Below are positions 9,444-18,421 of a stretch of DNA of 64,000 nt, piece after piece (within the stretch, counting starts at the first letter, position 1; each line of letters opens with the position of its first letter). This DNA is from a virus, in the IMG/VR virus record IMGVR_UViG_3300032323_002905, positions 25,453-89,452 of that record. The stretch is one strand, 5' to 3'. The notes beneath the pieces are model-generated. The model was not told the DNA's origin, searched no databases, and saw only the letters and a program-made list of their open reading frames with translations. A program made the position numbers and the translations under genes.

Positions 9444-9839
9444 TTATATAGAACTTGAGAGATCAACTATAGTAAAGTCTACTGTTGGATTTTGTATTAA
9501 TGATTGAGATATAATATATTCATGTCCTGCTAGTAAAATATTACCTTGAACATCTGTCTCAATACTACCATAATTTAAATTAGCTATTGTTACCGCACCA
9601 TTATAAACTATTGGAGGTTGGGAGCCTGATGCTGAGCCTGAAGGTAATGAACCTGTAATATATCCTGGTTTTTTATCGTATAAATTAGCAGTAACTGAAA
9701 CTGATGTTCCATTATTTATAGAACATAAAACAAATAAATAAGTTCCATCATAAAACTGAGGGATAGCATTAGACATAGGAGCCGTATTAGATTGAACGCA
9801 TGTCCAAACAGGATTAAAATTTGAAATTTCTATTGCCAT
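9444..9839 (-). CDS. Small virion-type protein
   Basis: 131 residues, rich in Ser, Thr, Asn and aromatic residues with alternating beta-strand pattern and no catalytic motif. It begins MAIEISNFNPVWTCVQSN and ends FTIVDLSSSI. Composition and its place between the 192-residue fibre-like protein and the glycosyltransferases suggest a small fibre-associated or decoration protein. I do not recognise the family. An ATATTTAT motif lies only 12 bases before the ATG. Confidence 0.65.
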   Translation of the reverse strand: MAIEISNFNPVWTCVQSNTAPMSNAIPQFYDGTYLFVLCSINNGTSVSVTANLYDKKPGYITGSLPSGSASGSQPPIVYNGAVTIANLNYGSIETDVQGNILLAGHEYIISQSLIQNPTVDFTIVDLSSSI

Positions 9840-9850
9840 TTTGTTTTATT

Positions 9851-9858
9851 ATAAATAT
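9851..9858 (-). promoter_or_regulatory. ATATTTAT promoter-like motif
   Basis: Coding strand AATATTTATAATAAAACAAA directly before the ATG of the 131-residue gene (12 bases). Confidence 0.4.
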
Positions 9859-9860
9859 TA

Positions 9861-10439
9861 TTAATCATAAAAAGTCATATTAAATTGCATTCTTTGGTAT
9901 CCATATAATGTAGCTAAAATAGTATCAGGGTAATTAGCTGGATCATCACCTGTGACTGAATATATAGTGGCTGATGTATCTGGGTCTGTGACTGATATAT
10001 CTACAAAATTAATAGTACCAGAAGTTAGTTTTAATGTTAATATTAAATCAGCTCCTGTACCTGCTGATGTCGCGGTATCAATATAACCTCCTGAGGAATC
10101 TGTAGTACCATTAGCTAATGTTTGGAAACCATATATTGAAGTTCCTCCAATATTAATTTTTATATCAAGACTATTTGCCGCGTTATTAGTAAATGTATAA
10201 TCCCAATAATTGTATTCTAAATCATTATAATCATAAAATGTATTTAACGCAAAATCTTGACTTGCAACATTTGTTGCATATATATTTTGTCCAGCGGTAG
10301 TATTTCTATTTATAGCTCCATATTGAGCAAAAACACCAGCAAATGATTGAGAAAATGTAAGTGATAATGTTGTAGATGTTCTTCCAAACTCTGTATTTAA
10401 ATCACTCATCAAAATTGCTCCTGAACCTGTTATAGTCAT
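9861..10439 (-). CDS. Short tail-fibre or tip-like protein
   Basis: 192 residues. The N-terminus carries GAILMSDLNTEFGRTSTTLS, the (I/M)SDLNTEFG pattern commonly seen at the start of small phage tail and adhesin proteins. The remainder is beta-rich, with many Asn, Thr and Tyr residues and a final MQFNMTFYD strand. It starts two bases after the stop of the giant S74 fibre, so the two are likely translated from the same message and may work together, for example as a fibre tip or as a partner protein. Function is inferred from motif and context only. Confidence 0.65.
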   Translation of the reverse strand: MTITGSGAILMSDLNTEFGRTSTTLSLTFSQSFAGVFAQYGAINRNTTAGQNIYATNVASQDFALNTFYDYNDLEYNYWDYTFTNNAANSLDIKINIGGTSIYGFQTLANGTTDSSGGYIDTATSAGTGADLILTLKLTSGTINFVDISVTDPDTSATIYSVTGDDPANYPDTILATLYGYQRMQFNMTFYD

Positions 10440-10441
10440 AA

Positions 10442-13400
10442 CTATTTATTTTTAAGTTGTTCTTCTAAATTAATTACTTTATCATTTAGTTCTTGAATAG
10501 CAGCAATTAACAATGGTACTACCTTTTCATATTGTACTGTTAAATAATTTTCTCCTGTTTTACTTACTATATTATTGTTCTCATCTTTAGTAACATCAAA
10601 TGGAGCTGGTTTTACTGCTTCTGGTAATATTTTTTGTATATCTTGAGCTATAACTCCAACTTGTCTTTCTGTATTAGATTCAAAATAAATATCTGCTAAT
10701 TCATTTTGATAATAAGTTACCGCTCTTAATGAATTAACTTTATTTAAAGCACTTTTAATTGGTTCTAATCCTTTTTTAAGTCTTTCATCTGAGTAATATG
10801 CTGTTATATTTCCTGTTGCATTTATAGAACCACTAACATCTAATGCTACTGCTGGGGCTGTAATACCAATACCTACATTACCACCATTAACCATAGACAT
10901 AACTTCATTTCCTCCACCATCAACAAATCTTAATCTATCTGTTGTACCACCATAATATATTTGAAAAGCATTAGTGTTATTACCTAATCTTATTCCAGAT
11001 CTAGATGTTGTATTGTTACCATTTGAAGCGTCTCTTTTTATATCTAAAAAAGTACCCTCTTGTGAAGCATACATTGTAGCTCCATTAGAAATAGATAATT
11101 TACTTGTTGGACTAGTAGTACCAATACCTACGTTACCTGAACCAGACATAACCACAGTTTGACCACTTGTACTTCCTCCAGGATAAAATGCTAAAAAGGA
11201 ACTAGCACCTGAGTTAGCTGCTATTGTTGGTATATTAGCTCCATAGGCTCCACCCCAAGTTAAATTATTTCCACTTGCTAAGTTAACAGAACCATTAATA
11301 TCCAATTTAACCACAGGTGATGTTGTTCCAATACCTACATCACCTCCACTAAGTATAGCTAATCTTGTTGCACCAGCAGTTCCTAATCGTAAACTAGCTA
11401 CAGCTTCACCCATCATTACTAAGTTACCTCCACCACCAGCATTGTATTGTAAATATCCAGTACGAGTATTATTAGCTGTGTTATAAAAAGATATATAAGC
11501 AGCATCATTTTGTAAACGTAATAATTCCGCTGCTCCTGCTATTTGTAATAATGAACCATCAAATGTTAGATTAGATTCTCCATTAAATGGAGTTCCAGAA
11601 TCTCCTGTAGCTGTTACTACATAATTATTAACATTATTAGATATTGAGGTTGCCGCTGCTAAACCTGAAATACCTGAAGTACCTACTTGTCCAGAAGCAC
11701 CACTTGCTCCTGAAGCGCCGCTAGCACCGGATAAACCTGAAATACCAGATGTACCAACTTGTCCTGATGCACCTGATGCTCCTGAAGCACCACTAGCACC
11801 TGAAGCACCACTTGCACCTGATAATCCTGAAATACCACTTGTACCTACTTGGCCTGAAGCACCTGATGCTCCGCTTGCCCCTGAAGCACCTGAGGCACCA
11901 CTTAGTCCTGAAATACCTGAAGTACCAACCTGTCCTGAAGCGCCACTTGCGCCTGAAGCTCCTGAAGCGCCACTTGCACCTGAAGCACCTGATAATCCTG
12001 AAATACCAGATGTACCAACTTGTCCTGAAGCACCACTAGCACCTGATAGACCAGAAATACCTGATGTTCCTACTTGTCCAGAAGCACCGCTTGCGCCTGA
12101 AGCACCTGAGGCACCACTTAGTCCTGAAATACCTGAAGTACCTACTTGGCCTGATGCACCTGAAGCGCCACTTAAACCTGAAATACCACTTGTACCTACT
12201 TGACCTGAAGCTCCTGATGCTCCGCTTGCTCCTGAAAGTCCTGAGATACCTGAAGTACCTACTTGGCCTGATGCACCACTAGCCCCTGAAGCTCCTGATG
12301 CTCCACTTGCGCCTGAAAGTCCTGAGATACCTGAAGTACCTACTTGGCCTGAAGCTCCTGAAGCACCGCTTGCACCTGAAGCTCCTGATAAACCTGAAAG
12401 TCCTGAAATACCTACTTGGCCTGATGCACCACTAGCACCTGATGCTCCTGATAAACCTGATATACCACTTAATCCTGAAATACCACTTGTTCCTACTTGG
12501 CCTGAAGCCCCACTAGCACCTGAAGCACCTGAAGCGCCACTTAAGCCTGAAATACCTGATATACCAACTTGGCCTGAAGCACCACTCGCTCCTGAGGCTC
12601 CTGATAAACCACTTATACCTGAAGTACCTACAGTACCACTTAAGCCTGAAATACCTGAAGTACCTACTTGGCCTGATGCACCACTAGCACCTGATGCTCC
12701 TGATAAACCTGATATACCTGATAAACCTGATGTTCCTGCTGCTGTTGTTGTAATAACATCACCAGTTGTAGTAACAGCTAATAACGCCGCTACAGATCCG
12801 GGAAATGCTCCTGAACCTGTGTACGCAGCTAAGTTCATCTGTCTAGAACCTAAACTCCATGATGCTACAGAAGCATTTGATGTAGTTGAAGTACCTCTTA
12901 ATATTCTGATAGTATTTTGCCAGTTATCAATCATTGAACCTGATGTCCAAGATGTACCTGGTTGTAATGTTAATTGACCGCCTTCATCTGGTCCTAATGG
13001 ACCTAAATATAAATTAGATTCTGTACTTGTATTTGTAGTACCAATAGCAACTACACCATCTTTTGTTATATTAAATACACTACCTGTTGCACTACCTGAA
13101 GCAGTAACACTAATATAATTTGCTGTTTGTCCTGCTGCTCCTCTAACTTGTAAACCACCAACTGAAGATGTAATATTAATTACTTCTACAGCATGGGTAG
13201 GTACAGGTGTTAAACCATAAGCACCATTTATAAAACTTGTATAATAAGAAGCAAACTGTAATCTATTAAAAGGAGCATCAGCTCCATATGTACCACCTTG
13301 GAATGTGACGTTATTATTAGACCCACCTGAGCCTGAATTTTTTATTTGGAAATAAGCTGTTTGTAAATTGTCTGCCCACCCTCCAACATTAGAAGTAATT

Positions 13401-16400
13401 CTAAGTTGAGCTGAATCAGTAGAATTTCCTCCGGCATTACCTTCTAATATTAATGAACTAGCTAAAGTTTTAATATTAGGAGAAGCATTATTAGGTCCGT
13501 TTAATACTAAACTACCTGTAAGGTTTAATATACTACCATCAAATTGTAAATTAGCTTCTCCATTAAATGGAGTAGTTGAGTTTCCTGTTGCTGTTACAAC
13601 ATAGTTATTTACATTATTAGTAATTGCTGTTGCTGCTGCTAAACCTGAAATACCTGAAGTACCAGATAATCCACTTATACCAGATGTTCCTGATAAACCT
13701 GAGATACCTGAAGTACCACTTAAGCCTGAAATACCTGACGCACCTGATAAACCACTTATACCAGATGTACCAACTTGTCCTGAAGCACCACTTGCGCCTG
13801 ATGCTCCTGAAAGTCCTGAAATACCTGATATTCCACTTAAACCAGATATACCTGATATACCACTAGTACCTGAAGCTCCGCTTGCTCCTGATGTACCACT
13901 TAATCCTGAAATACCTGAAGTACCACTTAAGCCTGAAATACCGCTTAAACCTGATAAACCTAAGGTACCACTTAAACCTGATAGGCCTGAAATACCAGAT
14001 AGACCTGATGAACCTGATAGACCTGATAGACCTGATTCTCCTGAAAGTCCTGAGATGCCTGATAAACCTGATATACCTGATAAACCACTTATACCTGACA
14101 AACCTGATAATCCAGAAAGTCCTGAAAGACCTGAATTACCTATAGAACCTACTGTTGTTATAACAAATGAATAGTAAGCGCTACCTTCTGTATAATATAC
14201 AACTGAATGTGATGTTGAGTCATCATTATTTAAATACAATCTAACAATCATTCTGTTAGTTGGATCTATAGTTGTTGTAGGTAATACTATATCAACATTA
14301 GTTTCAACTGGTGTTGAAGCATTTACCCATCCAATTAAAGCATCACTAGATGTTATAGCAGGACCAATAGGAGTACCTGATGAATTAGCTAATTGTATTT
14401 CACAATAAGCATTAATTTGATCATTAGATGCTTGTTTTAAATAATTAAAATGGAATCTTTGAATACCTGCTGGTATTACCGCGAATCCTAATTGTGGAGT
14501 TATATAATCTGAAACAAGAACTCCTTGCTGATTTCCTGTTAAATTTGTTGTTAATGTTTGTTGAGAAGCTGTTGATGGAGTAGCAGCTAATACTTTGTAT
14601 CCTGAAACATCTGAATTTTGACTTTCATTAAAATAATATGTTTGACCTGCTGTTATACCAGTTGCTCCACTTAAACCTGATATACCTGATAAACCAGAAA
14701 ATCCTGATAATCCAGAGATACCTGAAAGACCGGATAAACCAGAGATACCTGATAAACCTGAAATCCCTGATAAGCCTGATATACCACTTAAGCCTGATAT
14801 ACCTGATATGCCTGAAAGTCCTGAGATACCAGATAAGCCACTTAAACCAGATTCACCTGATAAACCTGAAATACCTGATAAGCCTGATATACCACTTAGA
14901 CCTAAAAGTCCTGAAATACCAGATGTACCTGAAAGTCCTGATAGACCTGATAGACCTGAAATACCACTTAAACCTGATAGACCTGAGATACCTGATAAAC
15001 CACTTAGACCTGATAAACCACTTAGACCTGAAGTAGCTGTAACTCCTAATGTAGTTACTAAATATGAATAATGTTGTGTGCCTTGAGTATAAAAATTAAC
15101 AGTTTTAGGTGAAGGTTGATTATTATTAACATATATTTTATAAACTAATCTATCTGTTGGGTCTAATATAGCTGTTGTAGCTACAGCATTATTTTTAACT
15201 TCAACAGGTGTTGTGTTATTTGTATCCCAACCTAATTGTATAGTATCTGATGTGAATAACAAGGTTTCGACACTACCTGTAGTATATTTAGATATAGTGT
15301 AGTAAGAAGTAATATTATCATTTACAGCAGGTTTAGTAAAATAACTATATGAATGCCATATTCCATTTGGAATTACAGATACACCAGGAACATCATTATC
15401 TGTTATCCATCCTGAATCAACTATAGCATTTTGTTGACTCGCTGATAAATTTACTGGGATAACTTGTTCAGATGCTGATACTGTGAATTTACTTAATTGA
15501 AAGTAAGGAGATGAACTACCTGAAGCTGAAGAATTTACAAAGAAATTTTGACCTCCTGAGTTTCCATTTTCTCCACTTAATCCTGATATACCTGAAAGTC
15601 CTGATAAACCTGATATACCTGAAATACCACTTATACCTGATAATCCTGAAAGACCAGAATCACCATTAGTCCCTGATAAACCACTTAAACCAGAATTACC
15701 TGATAAACCACTTAAACCAGAAATACCAATTCCACTTAAGCCTGAAATACCTGTACCACTTAAACCTGAAATACCTGAATTTCCTTCTAAACCACTTAAA
15801 CCAGATAGACCTGAAACTCCAAAGCCATTTAAACCAGAAATACCTTCTAAACCTGATATACCACTTAGACCTGATAAGCCAGTTCCACTTAAACCTGATA
15901 TACCAGAATTACCTGATAAACCACTTAAACCAGATGTACCAAATAAACCAGAGATACCTTCTAAACCACTTAAACCTGAGAGACCAGATAAACCAATACC
16001 ACTTATACCTGATATACCACTTAAGCCTGAAGTACCTTCTAAGCCACTTAAACCAGATATACCACTTATACCAGATATACCTGATATACCTGAAAGTCCT
16101 GAAATACCTGATTGACCAGATAAACCTGAAGTACCTATACCACTTAATCCTGATAAACCGCTTGTTCCTATTATACCTGATATACCACTTAAGCCTGATA
16201 TACCTGATAAACCTGAAATACCTTCTAAACCACTTAAACCTGAGAGACCAGAGTCACCACTTAAACCTGAAATACCTTCTAAGCCTGAAAGACCTGAAAG
16301 TCCTGATATACCTAAAGTACCACTTAAACCAGAGATACCTGAAATACCTGAAGTGCCAATAGTTCCACTTAAACCTGAAATACCTGAAGTACCACTTAGT

Positions 16401-16972
16401 CCACTTATACCAGATATACCTAATGTTCCTGAAAGTCCTGAAATACCTGAAATACCACTTAGACCTGATATACCACTTATACCTGATAAGCCTGATAAGC
16501 CTGACAAACCTGAGCGACCACTTAAGCCTGAAATACCTGATAAACCAGATGTACCAATTCCACTTAAGCCTGACAAACCTGAGCGACCACTTAAGCCTGA
16601 AATACCACTTGTACCTAATAAACCTGATATTCCACTTATACCTGAAAGTCCTGAAGTACTATTTCCACTTAAGCCTGAAAGTCCTGAAAGTCCTATTCCG
16701 CTTAAACCTGAAAGACCAGATAAGCCAATACCACTTAAGCCTGAAATACCACTTAAACCAGATAATCCTGATAAACCAGATAAACCAGATTGACCATTTA
16801 AACCTGATAAACCTGATAATCCTGATAAACCAGATTGGCCATCTAAACCTGATAAACCAGATACTCCTCCTCCACCTCCACTACCTGAAGTAGGTACTTG
16901 AAAGGAAGCTAAAGATACTTGATCTAAAAATCTTACATTGTTTCTTGGTATAGAGTTATTTATTCTGGCCAT
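10442..16972 (-). CDS. Giant collagen-like tail fibre with S74 chaperone domain
   Basis: 2176 residues. Four proline-free Gly-X-Y blocks (about 36-472, 648-771, 943-1111 and 1414-1771) alternate with globular domains. The two globular domains after blocks A and B are diverged copies of each other (for example YTQGTQHYSYLVTTLG against YTEGSAYYSFVITTVG). The segments after blocks C and D share NNVNNYVVTATG and FNGE-NL-FDGS. The last 116 residues are a peptidase S74 intramolecular chaperone: YYSDERLKKGLEPI, with the predicted nucleophile Ser near residue 2061 and the following Lys residues, then VGVIAQDIQKILPEAV and a final coiled coil. By family knowledge the chaperone trimerises the fibre and cuts itself off. 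Its start abuts the gp15 stop. Probably a receptor-binding long fibre. Confidence 0.9.
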   Translation of the reverse strand: MARINNSIPRNNVRFLDQVSLASFQVPTSGSGGGGGVSGLSGLDGQSGLSGLSGLSGLNGQSGLSGLSGLSGLSGISGLSGIGLSGLSGLSGIGLSGLSGLSGNSTSGLSGISGISGLLGTSGISGLSGRSGLSGLSGIGTSGLSGISGLSGRSGLSGLSGLSGISGISGLSGISGISGLSGTLGISGISGLSGTSGISGLSGTIGTSGISGISGLSGTLGISGLSGLSGLEGISGLSGDSGLSGLSGLEGISGLSGISGLSGISGIIGTSGLSGLSGIGTSGLSGQSGISGLSGISGISGISGISGLSGLEGTSGLSGISGISGIGLSGLSGLSGLEGISGLFGTSGLSGLSGNSGISGLSGTGLSGLSGISGLEGISGLNGFGVSGLSGLSGLEGNSGISGLSGTGISGLSGIGISGLSGLSGNSGLSGLSGTNGDSGLSGLSGISGISGISGLSGLSGISGLSGENGNSGGQNFFVNSSASGSSSPYFQLSKFTVSASEQVIPVNLSASQQNAIVDSGWITDNDVPGVSVIPNGIWHSYSYFTKPAVNDNITSYYTISKYTTGSVETLLFTSDTIQLGWDTNNTTPVEVKNNAVATTAILDPTDRLVYKIYVNNNQPSPKTVNFYTQGTQHYSYLVTTLGVTATSGLSGLSGLSGLSGISGLSGLSGISGLSGLSGLSGTSGISGLLGLSGISGLSGISGLSGESGLSGLSGISGLSGISGISGLSGISGLSGISGLSGISGLSGLSGISGLSGFSGLSGISGLSGATGITAGQTYYFNESQNSDVSGYKVLAATPSTASQQTLTTNLTGNQQGVLVSDYITPQLGFAVIPAGIQRFHFNYLKQASNDQINAYCEIQLANSSGTPIGPAITSSDALIGWVNASTPVETNVDIVLPTTTIDPTNRMIVRLYLNNDDSTSHSVVYYTEGSAYYSFVITTVGSIGNSGLSGLSGLSGLSGISGLSGISGLSGISGLSGESGLSGLSGSSGLSGISGLSGLSGTLGLSGLSGISGLSGTSGISGLSGTSGASGASGTSGISGISGLSGISGISGLSGASGASGASGQVGTSGISGLSGASGISGLSGTSGISGLSGTSGISGLSGTSGISGLAAATAITNNVNNYVVTATGNSTTPFNGEANLQFDGSILNLTGSLVLNGPNNASPNIKTLASSLILEGNAGGNSTDSAQLRITSNVGGWADNLQTAYFQIKNSGSGGSNNNVTFQGGTYGADAPFNRLQFASYYTSFINGAYGLTPVPTHAVEVINITSSVGGLQVRGAAGQTANYISVTASGSATGSVFNITKDGVVAIGTTNTSTESNLYLGPLGPDEGGQLTLQPGTSWTSGSMIDNWQNTIRILRGTSTTSNASVASWSLGSRQMNLAAYTGSGAFPGSVAALLAVTTTGDVITTTAAGTSGLSGISGLSGASGASGASGQVGTSGISGLSGTVGTSGISGLSGASGASGASGQVGISGISGLSGASGASGASGASGQVGTSGISGLSGISGLSGASGASGASGQVGISGLSGLSGASGASGASGASGQVGTSGISGLSGASGASGASGASGASGQVGTSGISGLSGASGASGASGQVGTSGISGLSGASGASGQVGTSGISGLSGASGASGASGASGQVGTSGISGLSGASGASGQVGTSGISGLSGASGASGASGASGASGASGQVGTSGISGLSGASGASGASGASGASGQVGTSGISGLSGASGASGASGASGASGASGQVGTSGISGLSGASGASGASGASGQVGTSGISGLAAATSISNNVNNYVVTATGDSGTPFNGESNLTFDGSLLQIAGAAELLRLQNDAAYISFYNTANNTRTGYLQYNAGGGGNLVMMGEAVASLRLGTAGATRLAILSGGDVGIGTTSPVVKLDINGSVNLASGNNLTWGGAYGANIPTIAANSGASSFLAFYPGGSTSGQTVVMSGSGNVGIGTTSPTSKLSISNGATMYASQEGTFLDIKRDASNGNNTTSRSGIRLGNNTNAFQIYYGGTTDRLRFVDGGGNEVMSMVNGGNVGIGITAPAVALDVSGSINATGNITAYYSDERLKKGLEPIKSALNKVNSLRAVTYYQNELADIYFESNTERQVGVIAQDIQKILPEAVKPAPFDVTKDENNNIVSKTGENYLTVQYEKVVPLLIAAIQELNDKVINLEEQLKNK
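11661..12734 (-). repeat. Gly-X-Y coding repeat block D, fibre 2
   Basis: Higher-order tandem repeat: about fourteen modules of (GAS)2-6 GQVGTSGISGLSG. The number of GAS triplets varies between modules, as expected from repeat slippage or unequal recombination. Confidence 0.9.
13641..14146 (-). repeat. Gly-X-Y coding repeat block C, fibre 2
   Basis: About 505 bases of 9-base units for GLS/GIS/GTS triplets, with one GASGASGQV module like those of block D. Confidence 0.9.
14662..15031 (-). repeat. Gly-X-Y coding repeat block B, fibre 2
   Basis: About 370 bases encoding GLS/GIS triplets between the two duplicated globular domains. Confidence 0.9.
15557..16866 (-). repeat. Gly-X-Y coding repeat block A, fibre 2
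   Basis: The longest block, about 1.3 kb, encoding over 140 Gly-X-Y triplets near the fibre N-terminus. Mostly GLS/GIS, interrupted by GLE, GTS, GNS and several short breaks such as GIGLSG. Confidence 0.9.
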
Positions 16973-16973
16973 G

Positions 16974-17870
16974 TTATAATTCGTTTGCTATTATTATAGT
17001 AGAAGGTTTTGCTTGAGCTGGGATTAATGGTATGTCTGACAAGGTTGATTCTATTCCTACAATAATCTTGCTTTTACTTGAAAATTTCTTAATAGAGTTT
17101 AAATCTTTTTGTAACACTTCTGGAACTATATAGCCATATACTTTAATATTAAAAGTACTTCTAACTAATCGTTCAGCAGTATTTTGTAATTCTGTTACTG
17201 TATTAAATGTATCAATACGAGTTTGGAATTGGAATTGTTCTGGGTTGCCCCAGTATGCATCAGAAGCGTATTCAATTGCTTCTACTATTTTGTTTAATTG
17301 TTCTACATAGTAAGTAAATACTACACAACTATAAGTTAATGTTAAATAATCAGGTACTACTGAAGCATAATATGTAGTAACTGGTCTTCTGTTAGTTAAA
17401 ACATTAAAATTACTATATACATTATTTGGAGAATATTGTTTTTCTGTTACTGTATAGTTATTAGGTTTATTAGCGTCTAATTTGTTAGCTATAGTTCTAT
17501 TTTTTTCTATACTATCTCTTTTAAACATAATAAGTGGAGCCATAATAGCGCCATTTACATCTCTATAATATCCATCTTTTTGATATGATTTCCATTTTTC
17601 AGGTGAACCATATATAACAGGAACTTCTATTCTTTCTTCATTTTGTACTACATAAGGTCTAATAACATTTTGAAAGTAATACATAATAGCTCCATCAATA
17701 TCTTCAAGACCAATACTAAAAGGTTTAGTATCATCATTCCTAAATGAAGTTTGTGTACCTCTATTAGGATTATTAGATTTATTAGGGTTACCTCTTTCAA
17801 CATCAAAAGGTACTTGTTGATCTACAAGTATTTGTTTTTGTGTTTTAGGTATAGGTATTCTTCCAGCCAT
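16974..17870 (-). CDS. gp15: Tail sheath stabiliser and completion protein, gp15-like
   Basis: 298 residues. By T4 knowledge gp15 caps the finished tail and joins it to the neck. The match is by pattern and position: an N-terminal YYFQNVIRPYVV, then VPVIYGSPEKW and PLIMFKRDSI (T4-like gp15 proteins have VP-x-x-YG-P-x-x-K/W and a following P-x-x-x-F segment), YYVEQLNKIVEAI, and ERLVRSTFNIKVYGYIVPE near the end. It starts at base 17870, one base overlapping the gp14-like stop, in the order 13-14-15 seen in T4. The first 45 residues are a charged, Asn-rich tail. Confidence 0.75.
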   Translation of the reverse strand: MAGRIPIPKTQKQILVDQQVPFDVERGNPNKSNNPNRGTQTSFRNDDTKPFSIGLEDIDGAIMYYFQNVIRPYVVQNEERIEVPVIYGSPEKWKSYQKDGYYRDVNGAIMAPLIMFKRDSIEKNRTIANKLDANKPNNYTVTEKQYSPNNVYSNFNVLTNRRPVTTYYASVVPDYLTLTYSCVVFTYYVEQLNKIVEAIEYASDAYWGNPEQFQFQTRIDTFNTVTELQNTAERLVRSTFNIKVYGYIVPEVLQKDLNSIKKFSSKSKIIVGIESTLSDIPLIPAQAKPSTIIIANEL

Positions 17871-18418
17871 TATAATCTTGCTTTAGTTATATTTACTCTA
17901 TCTTGTGGTACATAATGACAATCACAAACAACTGATTGATCCCAACCAAAGTTTTGTAATCCTGGGTTTAAAGGATTTACATCATATGGATAATCAGGAT
18001 CTTTACCTACAAATTGTTGATTCATAATTACATTATCTACTTCAAAATAACCATTTTGGAATAAAATAATATCTCCTACTTGTGGTACTAAATTAGCTCC
18101 ATAAAATTCAGTATCAATATTATAATCATAATTTTTATTTAATAAATCATCTTTTAAGAATGCTGCTTTTATACCCCAAACTAAATCAGGACCTAAATCA
18201 CTTGTAGGGAATGCTTGGTCATTTCTTTCAATTAAACAATTTAATAAAACAGGTCCTATATAAAATTTACCTTCTACATTTTCACCATACATATTAACTC
18301 TAGTTTGACCTAAGTTATACTTATAGTAAGCAACCTGTTGAGTAATAACATTACCCATTAATTCTCTATTAATATATCTTAAAGCTGAAACATCTCTTGT
18401 ACTTCCAAATAATGCCAT
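17870..18418 (-). CDS. gp14: Neck protein, gp14-like
   Basis: 182 residues. Contains PQVGDIILFQNGYFEVDNVIM (residues about 112-132), resembling the central GD-x-x-x-F-x-x-x-x-F-E-I motif of T4-like gp14 head-completion proteins, preceded by a strand-rich region with YGENVEGKFY. It lies between gp13-like and gp15-like genes in T4 order, separated from the former by only three bases. The family fold is not otherwise visible, so the assignment leans on synteny. Confidence 0.65.
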   Translation of the reverse strand: MALFGSTRDVSALRYINRELMGNVITQQVAYYKYNLGQTRVNMYGENVEGKFYIGPVLLNCLIERNDQAFPTSDLGPDLVWGIKAAFLKDDLLNKNYDYNIDTEFYGANLVPQVGDIILFQNGYFEVDNVIMNQQFVGKDPDYPYDVNPLNPGLQNFGWDQSVVCDCHYVPQDRVNITKARL

Positions 18419-18421
18419 TTT

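Noticed and set aside
2279-16866. Regular short DNA repeats, possible CRISPR array
   Set aside because: The units are contiguous 9-base codon repeats in frame within fibre genes, with no spacers and no cas genes.
11812-16893. Leu/Tyr/His- or Pro-rich plus-strand frames opposite fibre 2
   Set aside because: Same cause: antisense shadows of Gly-X-Y repeats.
10442-16972. Diversity-generating retroelement acting on the fibre
   Set aside because: No reverse transcriptase, no template repeat and no adenine-biased variable repeat seen in the window.
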